A stretch of 64,000 bases of DNA from Orientallactaga sibirica (taxonomy: Eukaryota; Chordata; Mammalia; Rodentia; Dipodidae): positions 4,676,001 through 4,740,000 of the forward strand of contig JAEOAD010000982.1 in the NCBI GenBank assembly GCA_036365145.1. Reading direction: 5' to 3'. Shown in pieces: positions 42,767 through 55,323 of the stretch; within the stretch, counting starts at the first letter, position 1; each line of letters begins with the position of its first letter. Below the pieces are notes generated by a model. The model did not search any database and had not been told where the DNA came from. It saw only the letters and a program-made list of their open reading frames with translations. The position numbers were made by a program, and so were the translations under genes.

Positions 42767-44160
42767 CTTTTTTTTTTTTTAACTTTAATTTTTTTATTGA
42801 CAACGTCTATACTTACAGACAATAAAACATGATATTTCCCTCCCCTCCCCCCATTCCCCTTGAGAACTCCACTCTCCATCACATCCCCTCCCTCTCTCCA
42901 TTAGTCTCTCTTTTAATTTGATGTCATCATCTTTTTCTCCTATTATGAGGGTCTCGTGAAGGTATTGCTAGGCACTGCAAGGTCATGGATATCGAGGCCA
43001 ATTTCTGTCTGGACAGTTGCATTGTAAGGAGATGTACCCCTCCTTTGTCTCTTACATTCTTTCCGCCCCCTCTTCTGCAATGGGCCCTGAGCCTTGGAGG
43101 GTGTGACAGAGATGCTTCAGTGCTGGGTATTCCTCCATCTCTTCTTCTCAGCACTATGTTGCATTTTGGGTCATCCCAGTGGTCATTACCATCTGAAAAA
43201 GAGAAGCTTCTCTAACCAGAAATGAGAGTAGCATTAATATGTGAATATGAACATTCAGTGTAGTGTTTTTAGGGCAGTTTGGTGGCAATAATATATACAT
43301 TTAGCCAGACAAGAGCAGGCTTCATACCCTCATGACCTTCCCTGCCATAGACTTTTGATTAGGTTTTTCAGTACCAGGCATGGATTCCCTCCCATAGAGA
43401 GGGCCTTCAGTCCAATTAGGGAGCAGTTGGTTTTCCCAAAGCAGACATGCCATTATTGTACCCATTCGGTCATTGGGCCTGTCTGGCCAAACTTGAATAT
43501 TCCAGTGTCCACTGTTTTCACCACTGATGACTTCTGTCTCCCATACGGCTGCATGCAGTGCAGCTTTTTCCAGCTTTCAGTTGGCTGGTCTATAGGGAGA
43601 AGGGTTTCTGCTCAGCACCAGCTTGATTTCTCAGTGACCTTGCCTCTCAGGCAAGAGATGTCTTCAGCAATAGGGTCTTATCATCTGTTTCTCAAGGGAA
43701 ATCAAGGGCCTTAGCAATAGCCTTTAATGTTTTGGAGGCTACAGGGACCTCCTTGGCCAACAACTCACTGGAAGGTATCCCATCCCAGGCACTGAAAATT
43801 TTCTAGTAACAAGTCTACAGCTTCTGGATGTGCCATTCTTCAAAAAAGTACGTTTACATAAGTCTTATTCAGACTATCTTGAATTTTGATTGACCCTCCC
43901 CCTGCCCTTCTTTTATACATTCTCTTCCCATGGCCTCTCTTAGGTCTTTCCCCTCCCTGTAATCTGTTCTTCTACTTACATATATACAATACCATGCGCT
44001 TAAGTCCTTCCCTCTCCTCCCTCCCTTATAGCTTTTGCCAGCTTACTGGCTTCTCCTACCGATTTTTGGTTCCAGTTCACACACAAGTCTGTATGTTTGT
44101 AGCTACAATCCACATATGAGAGAGAACATGTGACGTTTGGCTTTCTGAGCCTGGGTTACC
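42767..44160 (-). mobile_element. 5'-truncated L1, long 3' UTR copy
   Basis: T-rich start, then about 1.3 kb of L1 3' UTR reaching the end of ORF2 ('gacgtttggctttctgagcc'). It joins the two UTR modules that are separate elsewhere: the terminal module (as at 35358-35807) and the ORF2-proximal module (as at 3410-3985). It ends abruptly at a B1. Confidence 0.88.
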
Positions 44161-44268
44161 ATAGGGTCTTATTCTTTAGTCCCAGGCTGTCCTTGAACTC
44201 ATAACACTCCTCCAACCTGTGCTTCCCAAGTGTTAGGATTAAAGGTGTGTACCACCATGCCCAGCCTA
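44161..44268 (-). mobile_element. B1 SINE, partial
   Basis: 'atagggtcttattctttagtc', 'ttgaactcataacactcc' and 'accaccatgcccagcc' are reversed B1, lacking the T-rich tail where it abuts the L1. Confidence 0.8.
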
Positions 44269-44269
44269 A

Positions 44270-46780
44270 ATAAATCTTTTTTTAAAAAATCTGCCAGGGT
44301 GTGTAACTCAGATGTTTGAGCATTAAGGATGCTTTCTTTAACTCACATGAAGAGTGTAACTTTTTGTGGACATGGGGAAAAACTACAATGTCAGTAGCTA
44401 TCATAAGGCTTCACATACCTTACTAGAGTCACCCTGTGGCCAAGCAATTGCCTTTTGTTATATAAGGAATTAACATGCAAAGTAGGGCTAAGTGTAGACA
44501 CACACAACATCTCCAAACACAATCGTGGTTGAAAGGACAGATTGGATATCTTTAGAAGTAGCAGCAAACATTGATAGAGCAAACCAGTGTACTTGGACAG
44601 ATAGAAACAGGCAAAGCTTAAGGACACAGTACTCAGAAGAGAGCCTGTTGTATTTATTTTGCCTGTGACTATACATGCACACATAGAAATGTGGTTAGCA
44701 CCCCAAGAGTCTGGGAAAGTGGCCAAGAAGCCCTCATATCTTGACACAGAAGGATGATTTCTTGAGGAAGCATCAGGAGACATTGCCTCAGCCACATGTA
44801 TTGTGATATGGTGGTGAGTTGAGCATTGACTGCAGCAGTGCATTCCTACAGATGTACCATTTGGCAGGGTCAGGAGACTCCTCTCATGTCAGGACTCAGA
44901 CAGTTCCAATTCACCAAGAGCAAAGGAGGGTGCTGCTTTCCTATACAACATATGAGGATGTCTATTGAGTATGTTCAGAAAGAAATGAAATGTGAGAGAA
45001 ATGTGTGTTTATAAAAGAAAAATCTAAAATATTGCTGTAAGGTTTATTTTCCAGTTGCAGAGGGTTCTTTCTGTGCTAGCCCATGGACAGACTCTTCCTG
45101 AATCTCATGAATCTTGAAGTTTGACAACATCATTCCCTGAGTTTAGGCAGAATTGAGGAAACATTTTGCAAAAACAAGTTGCATACATATATACACACGT
45201 AATCTTATTTTGACTTCTGTGAGCTTCACTGATTTCATTTGTACAACTGAAAACTAGATTATCTACAAAACATTGAGACTTAGCAATGTTCCATAAATGT
45301 TCCTTTATGTTATCTTTTCTGTCTGTCTCCCTCACATATACACACAGACCCTGTCAATCTGTTCCTTCAAAGAGCTGTAAGTCTTCATATATTTATATAT
45401 CCATTTACCATTTTATTGATTCAGCTATATTTGTGTATTTTTATCTATCTATAGACCTAGATAAACATAGATTTGTAGTTGATATGTGTGTATTTTGTTA
45501 CTTATTATCTATCTATATCTTCTACTTATCAGTATTGCATCTATCTTGCATGTATCAGCTGTATCTATCTACCTTCCCTATAATATCAATATTATATAAT
45601 CACCTATGTGTTGTCTATAGCTTTCTATCATCTGTGTATCAGAGGTATGTTTCTATGAATCATTTGTATCTGTTTCTATACTCTATTAACCTATCTATCT
45701 CTATAGTACTTATCCTTCTATTGTAACTATCTGTGCATCTATCTACCTCTTTATACATATATGGCATTTCTAAATTCATAGCATATTGTTACAAGAAGGC
45801 CTCAGTTGTCTAGACATGGGAATCTTTTAATGTCAACTGGAAGTTATTCAAGTGGTCATCCATTATTTAATTACTTTATAATAGTGCCTATTTCCTAAAG
45901 CCAACATCCAGAAAGTTATTGTTTATTTCTTCCCATTTTTACATAAGTACAGTTTTTCATTAACGAGCAACTAGAAAAACTAAACTAAGTTAAGGTAGGT
46001 ATAAGAGTCATGTACAAAATGTTTCCTAAACATAAATGAAATCACAATAGCTTTCCACAAAGACAGAGCCAGAATTTATTTTTTCAATAAATACAAGTTT
46101 GTTTTCTATTAGCGTTCTCTTTCACACTTGCCAAGCAGTGTGCCCTATCTTGCCCATGTGTGTGAAACCCCTGCTGCTTGAAAAAGACAGTCAATAGAAC
46201 AACATAACTTTAACTGTTCCTGTCTCTTTAGGTGCGAAGGGTTCTATTAAATGAACCTCATAAAGGCTGCTTTGGGAAAGTGAGAGTGCTTTTTACATTT
46301 TCTGCCCTGAACCCTGAGTGAAGGACTGCCAAATAGCTTCTTTGCAATAAAGAGGAAGAAAATCTTTTCTTCTCGTTGGAGTCAAGAGAAAGTGTAGAAT
46401 GAGAGGTCAGAGCTCTGGGGAGGCTTTCTACAAGCTGCTGGAAGGCAAGGGTCACTGGGTCTCCTTAATAAGGTGACTGTCACATTTCCAGCAGGGCCAG
46501 TGGATGCCAGCATCTAATCAGAGCTGCTGAGCTTCCTAGGAATGCCTTTGAGGTTGGAAAACTTTTGTATTAAAGAAGCATGACATTCCCCAGGTAGTTC
46601 ATCATGAGACTGTTTGTTCCCTGACATCCTTGTGAGTACTTTAATGGACTTGAATTTTTGTAGGCATCGACAGGAGAAAAGGCAATACAGACCATAACTG
46701 GCCTCACTCAAATTCATTTGACCTGACTACTTTCATAAAAATGTAAAAAAAAATGAATAAATAATAAAGAAGATAAAATA
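44270..46780. other. least repetitive stretch, about 2.5 kb
   Basis: Apart from a degenerate ATCT run at 45370-45770 I see no transposon. Frames of 146-150 codons here are low complexity or lack any recognisable domain. No gene is called. Confidence 0.5.
45370..45770. repeat. degenerate (ATCT)n-rich region
   Basis: TATC/ATCT words recur irregularly across 400 bases, producing a Y, I, L and S-rich open frame. Confidence 0.7.
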
Positions 46781-46784
46781 ACAA

Positions 46785-47150
46785 TGAGGGGATAGGGAGA
46801 TCTCTCCCTATCCTGTAATAGCATGTGCTGCACCAGCATAAGGACCTGAGTGTCATTCCCAGTACCCATGGCAAAAGCCAGGCATGACCTCACGTGCTTG
46901 TGACCTTAGCACTGAAGATGGTGGAGACAAGAGGATCACTAAGGGTTCTTGGTCAGCCTATCTAACCAAAAAATGGGAAGCTCCCAGTTCAGCGAGAGAC
47001 TCTCTCAGGGAAATAAGGTGGAAGACACCCAATGTGTTCCTTTGGCCTCTGCAAATGTGTGCCCAGGGCTTGCAAATCTGCACACCACATGCATACTCCA
47101 TGCACATCCATCCATGCATATGTAGCACACACACCAAAAACATTCATGTT
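46785..47150 (+). mobile_element. B4 SINE
   Basis: 'cataaggacctgagtgtc', 'agccaggcatgacctcacg', 'gcgagagactctctcagg', 'taaggtggaagacacccaa' and CA-rich tail are forward B4. Confidence 0.78.
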
Positions 47151-47274
47151 TATTTCCTATGCTGTGCCCCACAAACTATGAGGGGATTTAACATTACTTT
47201 GTCTCAGTGCAGTATTTTCTCTCATTAGGAGAAAAAGCATTCTAAGAAAATGTAAAGCAATTTGTTTTGGATAC

Positions 47275-47485
47275 TTGTGATCAACATCATGTGCTGAACT
47301 AAATCTGACCCATAGCCTGCTTTTGGGAATAAAGTTTTGTTGGAACTTAGCAATTGCAGACAAGCACTCTTGAGCTCTGTTCACACTATGAATGGAGAAT
47401 TGAATCAATGTGAAAATAACCATGGTCCACAAAGCCCAAGATGTTTATATTTTGCTCCTTTAACAGAAATGCTTGCTGACATCTG
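47275..47485 (+). mobile_element. hAT-type non-autonomous DNA transposon
   Basis: 'aaatctgacccatagcctgc', 'gaataaagttttgttggaac', 'gtccacaaagcccaagatg' and 'aacagaaatgcttgctgac' match, in order, an ancient mammalian-wide hAT family. Family name not certain. Confidence 0.65.
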
Positions 47486-47544
47486 AAAGGCCCCTCCCCT
47501 ATAGCCCAGTGTCTCTTCTGTAAGTTCCTTCTTTGCAGAAGCTT

Positions 47545-47690
47545 GCAAAATGTCTTCCATTAGCTACACTGGCTACAAAGTTCTTGACATGTGGCAGCCA
47601 TGAACCAAAGGCTAGGGTTTTAAATTTTATTTAGTTTGAAATAATTTGAATTTACATGTGGCTAGTGGATGTTATACTGTGTTTGTGAAA
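47545..47690 (+). mobile_element. possible hAT-type DNA transposon fragment
   Basis: 'aaattttatttagtttgaa' and 'acatgtggctagtggatg' resemble another mammalian-wide transposon; a weak call. Confidence 0.45.
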
Positions 47691-47699
47691 CTGTACTAT

Positions 47700-48120
47700 G
47701 GTTGCTTCATAAACCAAGGAATGAAGAAGTCTGGCCATCTCTAGTCACATTATGGTACTACTTTCCTAAACTTTTATTGCAAAAAAATACAACATGTATG
47801 CATACATACATACATGTGTTCGTATGTGCATATTTATTGTGCAGAAACAATAATTATGCCATATTTCACTAAATGTATATTGGATTATTCAGAATTTCAG
47901 TTCTTTTGGGTTTATTTTAATGTTTTAAAGTGAATAGGTATATTTTAAATTTGAAGTAATTTCTAGTGTCAGTTTTGTATGTGTTATTCTTTTTTGTGAA
48001 TCACCTTTTCTAATAGTTCCCAATTTGCATCTCTTTAAAATAATTCGTGATTTATTTATTCTCATTTTCATTGATTAGTACTATCTTTGATAATTGCAAA
48101 GCCATTTTATTTGAGAGATT
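47700..48120. other. AT-rich unique sequence
   Basis: No recognised element. Confidence 0.4.
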
Positions 48121-48124
48121 TCTT

Positions 48125-48337
48125 AAATATTATTTTATTTATGAGAGGGGGCAGACAGAGAGGGGAGGGAGGAAGAGGGAGGGTATGGGTGCTTCAGGTC
48201 CTTCTGTCACTGCAAATGAACTCCAGATTCATGAGCCACAATGTGCATCTGGGTTTATATCGGTACTGGGGAACTGAACCCAGGCTGTCAGGCTTCACAA
48301 GAAAGTAGTTTAACCACTGAGGCAGCCATCTTTCCAA
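48125..48337 (-). mobile_element. B2-like tRNA SINE
   Basis: AT tail, G/A-rich tract, 'gtcactgcaaatgaactcc', and head 'accactgaggcagccatc'. Confidence 0.88.
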
Positions 48338-48341
48338 CCCT

Positions 48342-48490
48342 TTTTCTGTTTTGAGGCAGAGTCTCTGTTGGCTATTGTGTCCTGAAATTCACTCTATATC
48401 CCAGACTGAACTTAAAGAATAAATAATCCTCTTGTCTCAGCTTCCCCAATGCTAGCATGACAAGTGTGTGCTATCATGCCAGGGTTTTGT
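48342..48490 (-). mobile_element. B1-related SINE, diverged
   Basis: 'ttttgaggcagagtctctg', 'cactctatatcccagactg' and 'tgctatcatgccagg' follow reversed B1. Confidence 0.65.
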
Positions 48491-48539
48491 GGTCTTCCTG
48501 AAGCTGAAAATTTATGTGTGTGTCACTTAACCTCTCAGT

Positions 48540-48881
48540 TCTGGGACAAGACATCAGGCCAGAAGCAGCTTATGGAAGGAGAGGGTTTATTTCAGCTTAG
48601 AGTTTCAAGGGGGAATTTTACTATAGTGTGGAAAGCATGGCAAGAGCAGGAAGACAGGCATCACATGTTGCTACATCAATAAGGGGAAGAGCGAGAGAAA
48701 TGTCTAGCACTGGCACATAAGGACAGACTATAAAATCCCAAGACTTGGCCCAGGGACACACCCCCTCCAGCAGGCTCTAGCTCTCCAAAGCTCCACCAGT
48801 TGGAAATCAGATATGTGGTTGAATCGCATGCACAAACACGATGCTATAGAGGCATTTTACTTTCAAATCACCACAGTGTTT
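48540..48881 (-). mobile_element. MaLR-type LTR
   Basis: 'gacaagacatcaggccagaa', 'gagggtttatttcagc', 'gaaatcagatatgtggtt' and 'ttcaaatcaccaca' are the reversed order of the family seen forward at 56094-56438. Confidence 0.65.
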
Positions 48882-48889
48882 TATCAAAC

Positions 48890-50065
48890 CTGGGAAATTC
48901 ACAACACAAATTCACTTTTAGTGTTGCCTTTTGTGCACTTTGTTTATGAAAGTCTCTTTTTACTCCACTTAAATGAATTTTGCACTTTCTCTTCATTAAT
49001 TCAGCTGAAATACAAACTTCTGGTTAATTTTTCTTGATCTTGGCTGCTCCGTCATTACTATATTTTCTATATTTATAATGTTAATCACTAGTGCACATTT
49101 CAGTTCTTTGAGCTGTCTACACGTCTTCTACTATTTTCTTCAACCATGGATTTCATTTACATTGGTAAAAGTTCACATGCTCTATCAAAAGGTTGCGTAC
49201 TGCTTTCTATGGTAGTTTTTCCCTTGCAAGAAAGTAGTTTAATCCCATCTGCTTTTGCTACAGACACTTAATTTTTCCTATTTGATATCTTGTATTAAAT
49301 GAACATACTTACTACACATAAGGGAAGAGATCAAAAGCATAGTGTGAAAGGGCAAATTGGAAAATAAAATCTGCTATTTCTTTAAGATCGTGTGTGTGTG
49401 TGTTTTCATATATGTGAGGCCATGCTTGTGATGCAGGAATTTCAGGGTGCCTTGTACACCAACACACCAATGTTGTGAGGTGTTTTCAGATCTGTGTCTT
49501 ATGAATTCAAAGAATGAATTCCACAGACCAAATGATAATGTTGAGAAAGATTTCATTATAACTTAAAGCTTTAGGAGGGGTTAGAGCAGTGGGGCTTAAG
49601 CCAGAATGTAAGAGAAGGAAGCATGGTGGAGGTCTTGCCTAAGGAGGCAAGAAGGGGATTTTAGAAGCCCCACAGAGAAGCATGAGGAGGTTTGAAAAGC
49701 TCCTTTGGAGACTCAGTTCTGAGTTTTTAATGGGGAATGGCTATGTGAGGAAGACCAGGTTTATAGGCTTTTATGAGTCCCATAGATGGGTGGCTGGTTT
49801 AGCTGGTTTACTCCAGATCTGGGGTCAGGATTGTTGGAAAGGGACAATCTTCTCAAAGAGTTAATTCTCTAGGAAGGGAGTGGATGGGCAGAGATAAGGC
49901 CAGATCCTTTTGATGTTTCTGACCTGTATAGTACAGTGACCTAGATTGTCTCCTAAATGTCCAAGGAAAATTCCCATGTTTATCCAAGAGAAAGCTATTC
50001 TCTTGTGGTCTGACACCACTAGGCTGCCTAACCAATTTCTGTCTCCTATCACTTTTGCCATGGCT
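48890..50065. other. mostly unique sequence
   Basis: A short TG run lies near 49389. 49500-50060 has an LTR-like feel but no termini I can defend. Confidence 0.4.
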
Positions 50066-50160
50066 TGTGTTTGGAGGACTGAGACCAACCTTGGAAACTA
50101 ACTCAAGTCCTTATGTTTGCTCCTCCAGTGCTTTATCCACTGAACCATCTTCCCAGCTCC
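50066..50160 (-). mobile_element. B4 head fragment
   Basis: 'tgtttgctcctccagtgc' and 'ccactgaaccatcttccc' with 'agctcc' are the reversed ID-like head of B4. Confidence 0.55.
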
Positions 50161-50164
50161 AATA

Positions 50165-50815
50165 TACACCGTTTACCACTTACATGCACTTAAAAATATA
50201 TGCAGCACAATACTGTCTTGGGAAGTTACAAATAGAACTTTACTTACAACAGGAATATTGTTGTGGTATGTTTTTGCTTGTGCTTACAAAAAGAGAAAGA
50301 GGGAAATATTAACATCTGAGGCATTATAAAACAGCTTCATCTTTACATGAAACATCTATTTTTTGTGTTAAAAGGAAAGTGACTATGCTTTTGTTATTTC
50401 TGGGTGATATGCATTCAAACATTTCTCTTCATGTGTTCTATACATTTTGTGTTTCTTTTTGCCAGAAATATTAAAGCAAGTCTACAGAAAATTGAAAGTA
50501 GGCTTCCAAGAGATGATGCCATTTGGAAGAACAGCAGAAGTGTTACAAAAAGAAATGTTTACAATGTATTTATAAATTAGACTATAGTTTTTATTAACCT
50601 AGAGGAAATACATGCCTTCTCATTCTCAGGTTATATAAATAATATCAAATCACAACTAATTAAGTTGTATGGTGATGGTGTTTTTTTCCTTTAAAAGCAC
50701 TGAACAATCAGAAATTTCAAAATGTATGCAAGGCTAAGATGCATTCCTGATCCTGGCCACTTTCAGCAGCTGAAACAGAACCATGAGCACCTGGTCAGTG
50801 CAAGCAGTCATAACA
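50165..50815. other. AT-rich unique sequence
   Basis: No recognised element. Confidence 0.4.
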
Positions 50816-50818
50816 GTG

Positions 50819-51015
50819 CAGGGCTAGCAAGATGGCTCCATGGTTGCAGGTGCTTGTTGACAAAACCTTCTGTCCCCAGCTTAATGTCTCAGCACCCATG
50901 TAAAGCCAGATGCCAACAGTGGCTCATGTGTCTGACATTTGTTTTCACCGAGAGACCCTGCCACGCTCTTACACACATGTACGCATGTGCGTGCGTGCAA
51001 ACGCAAACATATGCA
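50819..51015 (+). mobile_element. B2/B4-type tRNA SINE, diverged
   Basis: 'gggctagcaagatggctcc', 'gtaaagccagatgccaaca', 'gagagaccctgccacgctc' and a CA-rich end. Confidence 0.7.
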
Positions 51016-51200
51016 CCAAGTAGATAATTTTAAAAGGAGATAATGCAGCATGTGGTTATAGATTTAGCCATCTACTTTAACGATTAATATTCCCTCAGAA
51101 TGCTCACTCAGAAATTGAGCACTGCTATTCCAATACTAAATACCTCTTTTCTTACATTTGTCAGAACTGTGGACTTCAAATATTAAGAGAGAAGGGTGAG

Positions 51201-51335
51201 CCCGGTGTGGTGGCACACACCTTTAATCCCAGCACTTGGGAGGCAGAGGTAGGAGGATTGCCATGAGTTCCAGGCCACCCTGAGAAATACAGAGTGAATT
51301 GCAGGTCAGCCTGGGCTAGAATGAGACCCTACCTC

Positions 51336-51372
<37 letters not shown>
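51201..51372 (+). mobile_element. B1 SINE with (GA)n tail
   Basis: Forward B1 in which the A tail is replaced by about 40 bases of GA. The perfect 15-bp TSD 'agagagaagggtgag' lies at 51186-51200 and 51373-51387. Confidence 0.94.
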
Positions 51373-51382
<10 letters not shown>

Positions 51383-51387
51383 GTGAG

Positions 51388-51840
51388 AACTTTAACAATA
51401 GTCATACTATGAAAAGTTTAAACAGAAAATACTTTAAATTTGTTTTGGGACACAGTGAGCCTTCTGCATCCATGGTTCCATACCTTCAGAGTCAACCAAC
51501 CAGGAACTGAAAATAGTTAAAAATGCATTTGTCTATAGTGAACATGTTCAGTGATGGTATTTTCATTATTATTCCCTATGCAACGGAGGGTACTAATTTG
51601 TTAACATAGCATTAGATTTTTGTATCAGTGTTTTAATGTAGAAAACAGAATATGTTTAGGTTCTATGAAATACTATACCAGCTTATATGACAGACTTGCT
51701 CATCTATGGAATGGGGTATCCACTCAGGGTCCTGGGACCATCCCCAATGAATATGGATGAATAGATACATTTCAGATTTTTATATGATGGACACATTTTA
51801 AATTTGAGTTTATGGACATTATTCTTGAGTATTTATTATT
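51388..51840. other. unique non-coding sequence
   Basis: No recognised element. Confidence 0.4.
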
Positions 51841-51841
51841 T

Positions 51842-52155
51842 ATTGTGTGTACATTTTCATTTGTATGTATGTGCATGTATGTGCATGTATGTTTGAAAGC
51901 CAGAGGACAACCTCAAGTGTTACTCCTCTGGAACATTGCCCACTTCTTTTTAAGTCAAGGTCTCTCTTTGGCCTTGAGTTCAGCAATTATGCTGGACTCA
52001 CTGGCCAGTTAGTTCCTCCTGTTCCTGACTCCCCAGTACTGGGATGATAGGTACACAGCACCCCACTGGGCATCATTATGTGGGTCCTGGGGAATTGAAC
52101 TCAGATTCTCATACTTTCAAGTCAAGTACTGTCTGAGCTATGTCCCCAGTCCCCA
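51842..52155 (-). mobile_element. B4 SINE
   Basis: 'agccagaggacaacctcaag', 'tcactggccagttagttcc', 'gggtcctggggaattgaac' and head 'gagctatgtccccagtcccc' give reversed B4 in order. Confidence 0.85.
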
Positions 52156-52735
52156 GAAAAAGCTTTGTTGTTCTTAGTTCCCTTTTACTCAGGTACAGTG
52201 ATCATCACCCAGATGTAGAGTGTAAAATCAAGCCCACTGTAATAGTGGTTGACACAGTTAATATGCACGACCATTTCATTTCTTGGGTTCCTACCCTTGT
52301 ACCTCTGTCTTCTCTGAGTGATTTATCCATTTTCTCAGAAGCCATCTCTCCTATACTGTGGTCTAAATCCCTATTCCATCACCTCCTGAATAATAGCACC
52401 ATGTTATGTAAGTTATACTATCCATAGTAATTAGGACAGGGCCCAAATATGACATATAATTAGTGTCCAGAAACCATGCAGTGTTATACACAAAATTTGG
52501 ATCTACATTAATCAACCAAGGCACAAATATATTGTCTCAAGAGAGGAAAGTATGAGTGAATATAGATATGGGACATAGTGAATATGAGAAAATGTGGTTG
52601 TAGTTTTTAAATTTTGTTGGAATGATGGAAAAATTCAAACAGGTACAAAATAAGAAACTAATATGATAAACTTTTCATCATCCACCTTCTAGCATATGTC
52701 TACTCATGTCTACTTTGGTTACTTTCCTTCTAGCT
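52156..52735. other. unique non-coding sequence
   Basis: No recognised element. Confidence 0.4.
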
Positions 52736-53165
52736 ATAGCCTGAAAATGTTTCCCTTCAAAATTCAAATGGTAGCCGGGTGTGGTGGCACACGCCTTTAA
52801 TCCCAGTACTCGGGAGGCAGAGGCAGGAGTCTCGCCGGGAGTTCGAGGCCACCCTGAGACTACATAGTTAATTCCAGGTCAGCCTGGACCAGAGTGAGAC
52901 CCTACCTCGAAAAAACAAACAAACAAAAAATTCAAATGGTTAATCCATAACCCTAAGGTGATAGTGTTAGAGGGTTGGGCCTTAGGGAAGTGATAAGGTC
53001 ATGAGGGAAGAGCATCCTGCATGGGATGCGGTGAGAAGATATCATCTATAAACAAGGAAGCAACCCTTCTCAGATGACACATATGCTATGTCTTGACCTT
53101 GGACTTGCAGCCTCTAGAATTATGAGAAGTACATGTTGATTGTGTTTGAGCTGCCAGTTTAAGAT
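52736..53165 (+). mobile_element. MaLR (MLT/MST-like) LTR interrupted by B1
   Basis: 'gttagagggttgggcc', 'gtgataaggtcatgagg', 'accttggacttgcagcctct' and 'agaattatgagaagtac' follow the order of MaLR LTRs. Both outer ends are approximate. Confidence 0.65.
52773..52926 (+). mobile_element. B1 SINE in MaLR LTR
   Basis: Well preserved forward B1. The perfect 14-bp TSD 'aaaattcaaatggt' lies at 52759-52772 and 52927-52940. Confidence 0.95.
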
Positions 53166-54890
53166 TTTTTGTTTTAATTCTTTGAATGTACTTACACTCT
53201 TACCTGTAGAATATTTTGATGTCAACTCCAGAATCACATTATTCTATCTACTGTTTAGTATTTATCCCTAGAATATATGACTTTTTCTTAAGAACTGTGT
53301 GAATGTAACAAGACTAATGTAGCTTAATTGAAGAAAAGCTATGATTTTTATGTAACAAAACACCAGGAGGTGGGCTTCTGATATGGATATGATCATTGGC
53401 TGGTCTGTGTCACCATGCCCTGAATTCCTGCTGTTTTACTGATTTGAGTTTGCTAGCACCTCATGTGTGTCCTTGCCATCTGAACTTATACCCTGTACAC
53501 ACAGGCTCTGCATCTTCATCCCAGGCAGAGAGAATGAGGTGAGAAACATGTGGCAGGTTGAAGGACCTTGGCAGCTGATTGCACTAGGTTTCATACTATG
53601 TTGTAGACACACCCAGACCTCTTCTGTAGTTACTCTCAACAACACTTTCAGAGACTTGATTTAATGGAGAGACTATTTGAATCAATGCAAAAAATATTTT
53701 TACTTTTGTATTCCTTTTTCTGCTGCTGCCTTGCTTTAACAAAGAGGTGTTTAAGGGATACTTAATACATAGATTTAGATGACAGTCTCAACTTTATTAT
53801 GGACCCACCATTATTACATATTTTCATTTTCTTCATGGCCATTATGGTCAGTTGAGTTTATCACATAAATTTATGGTTTATTTAAAGAGTTTTATGTTTG
53901 TATGGTCAATTTATGTGTATTCAGATATACATTGTTCATATATATTTACATTTTATGGTCTATACACATATTTATATATGTATATTTTAATTTAATGCAC
54001 AAATATGTACAAAGTCTAGAAACATATATATTCCTATAAGGAACAGTCATATTAAAGAAAAGTATGTCAGCCCCAATAGGGACTAGAATTTAGAAGAGGA
54101 GAACATATCTTCGGGTGGATGTTTTGACCACAGTTCAGTATTTTCTGTCACTTTCCTTGTATAAACACCAGCCAAAAAATAATGAAACAAAGTTCTACTT
54201 ATAAGCAACACATGATAACCAAATCCTGTGTAATCCATTAAACTATCTCTTCCTTCTGAGCCATGCACATTCTAAGAACTTGCTACATATTCACAGTATC
54301 CTAGGTCGAGAGTTTTCTTAGTGAAACCTAATCAGACAATGACTAAGACAAGGGTTTTGATGAATTTCCTATTTAGTCAAACAACAGGGGGTTGGTAGAC
54401 ATTTATTTTCTTACTGAGAATGAATCCGCCCAGGAGACCATTGCTGCTAGTCACCTTTTTAAACACAATGTCATAATATTAGTCTCCTACTTTGTGCATT
54501 TGGTCTCAATTAGAGTGGAAGATTGAGAAGCTTAAAAGTTTAAGACACTAGTCCCAGCTGGATAGTGCAGGATGCTTAATCTACTGCATTGTGGTCATAT
54601 AAAACAGCAGTCCTTTGATAGAAACGAGAGCAATAAAATAGGCCAATTAGCAGTCCCATGTGTGGGGTCATGCGAGTGAAAGGAGGGAGCTGATTAATGT
54701 CAAACAAAAGCAGTATATATGAAAACTGAGTTAGTCATGCTGAGGGGTTCCACTAAGTGTGATGTTTAAAGTAGAAAGACTGGGGGATGCCAAGGCATGC
54801 TTAAAGGTTTTCAAAAGTACTTCAAAAACAGTTAAAATTAATGAGTGTGTTTGCAAAATTGCATTACATCAATGATGCATTCTTTTAAAG
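53166..54890. other. AT-rich unique sequence, about 1.7 kb
   Basis: 53880-54010 is especially A/T-rich (TATA-type words). No transposon or gene recognised. Confidence 0.45.
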
Positions 54891-54897
54891 GTATTAT

Positions 54898-55096
54898 TAC
54901 TTATTTTTTATTTGAGAAAGAGGGAGAGAGGAGAAAAAGAGATAGTGAATGGGTGCACCATGGCTTCTTGCCACTGTAAATGAGCTCCAGATACATGTAC
55001 CTCTTTGTGCACCTGGCTGGGAACTGGGTAATCCATCTCTGTACCATGAGGCTTTGCAAGCAAACTGCTTTAACTGTGGAGCTATCTCTCCAGCCC
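54898..55096 (-). mobile_element. B2-like tRNA SINE
   Basis: Reversed element with head 'ggagctatctctccagccc'. Flanks 'atgcattcttt' and 'atgtattcttt' suggest the TSD. Confidence 0.88.
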
Positions 55097-55166
55097 AAGA
55101 ATGTATTCTTTCACTATGATTTAAGTTGAAAACAACCAGAAACCTTGATTTAAAAATGCATTATTA

Positions 55167-55323
55167 GCCAGGCGTGGTGGCGCACGCCTTTAATCCCAGC
55201 ACTCGAGAGGCAGAGGTAGGAGGATTGCTGGGAGTTCAAGGCCACCCTGAGAATACAGAGTGAGTTCCAGGTCAGCCTGGGCTAGAGCGAGACCCTACCT
55301 CAAAAAACCAAAACAAAAAAAAA
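55167..55323 (+). mobile_element. B1 SINE
   Basis: Forward B1, A-rich tail, TSD 'gcattatta' at 55158-55166 and 55324-55332. Confidence 0.93.

Noticed and set aside
44391..44843. 150-codon open frame on the minus strand
   Set aside because: It is the longest frame in the window without a repeat, but composition is ordinary, there is no splice or start context I trust, and no domain. I do not call a gene.
45286..45726. 146-codon open frame rich in Y, L, S and I
   Set aside because: It follows a degenerate ATCT repeat and has no domain, so it is best explained by base composition.
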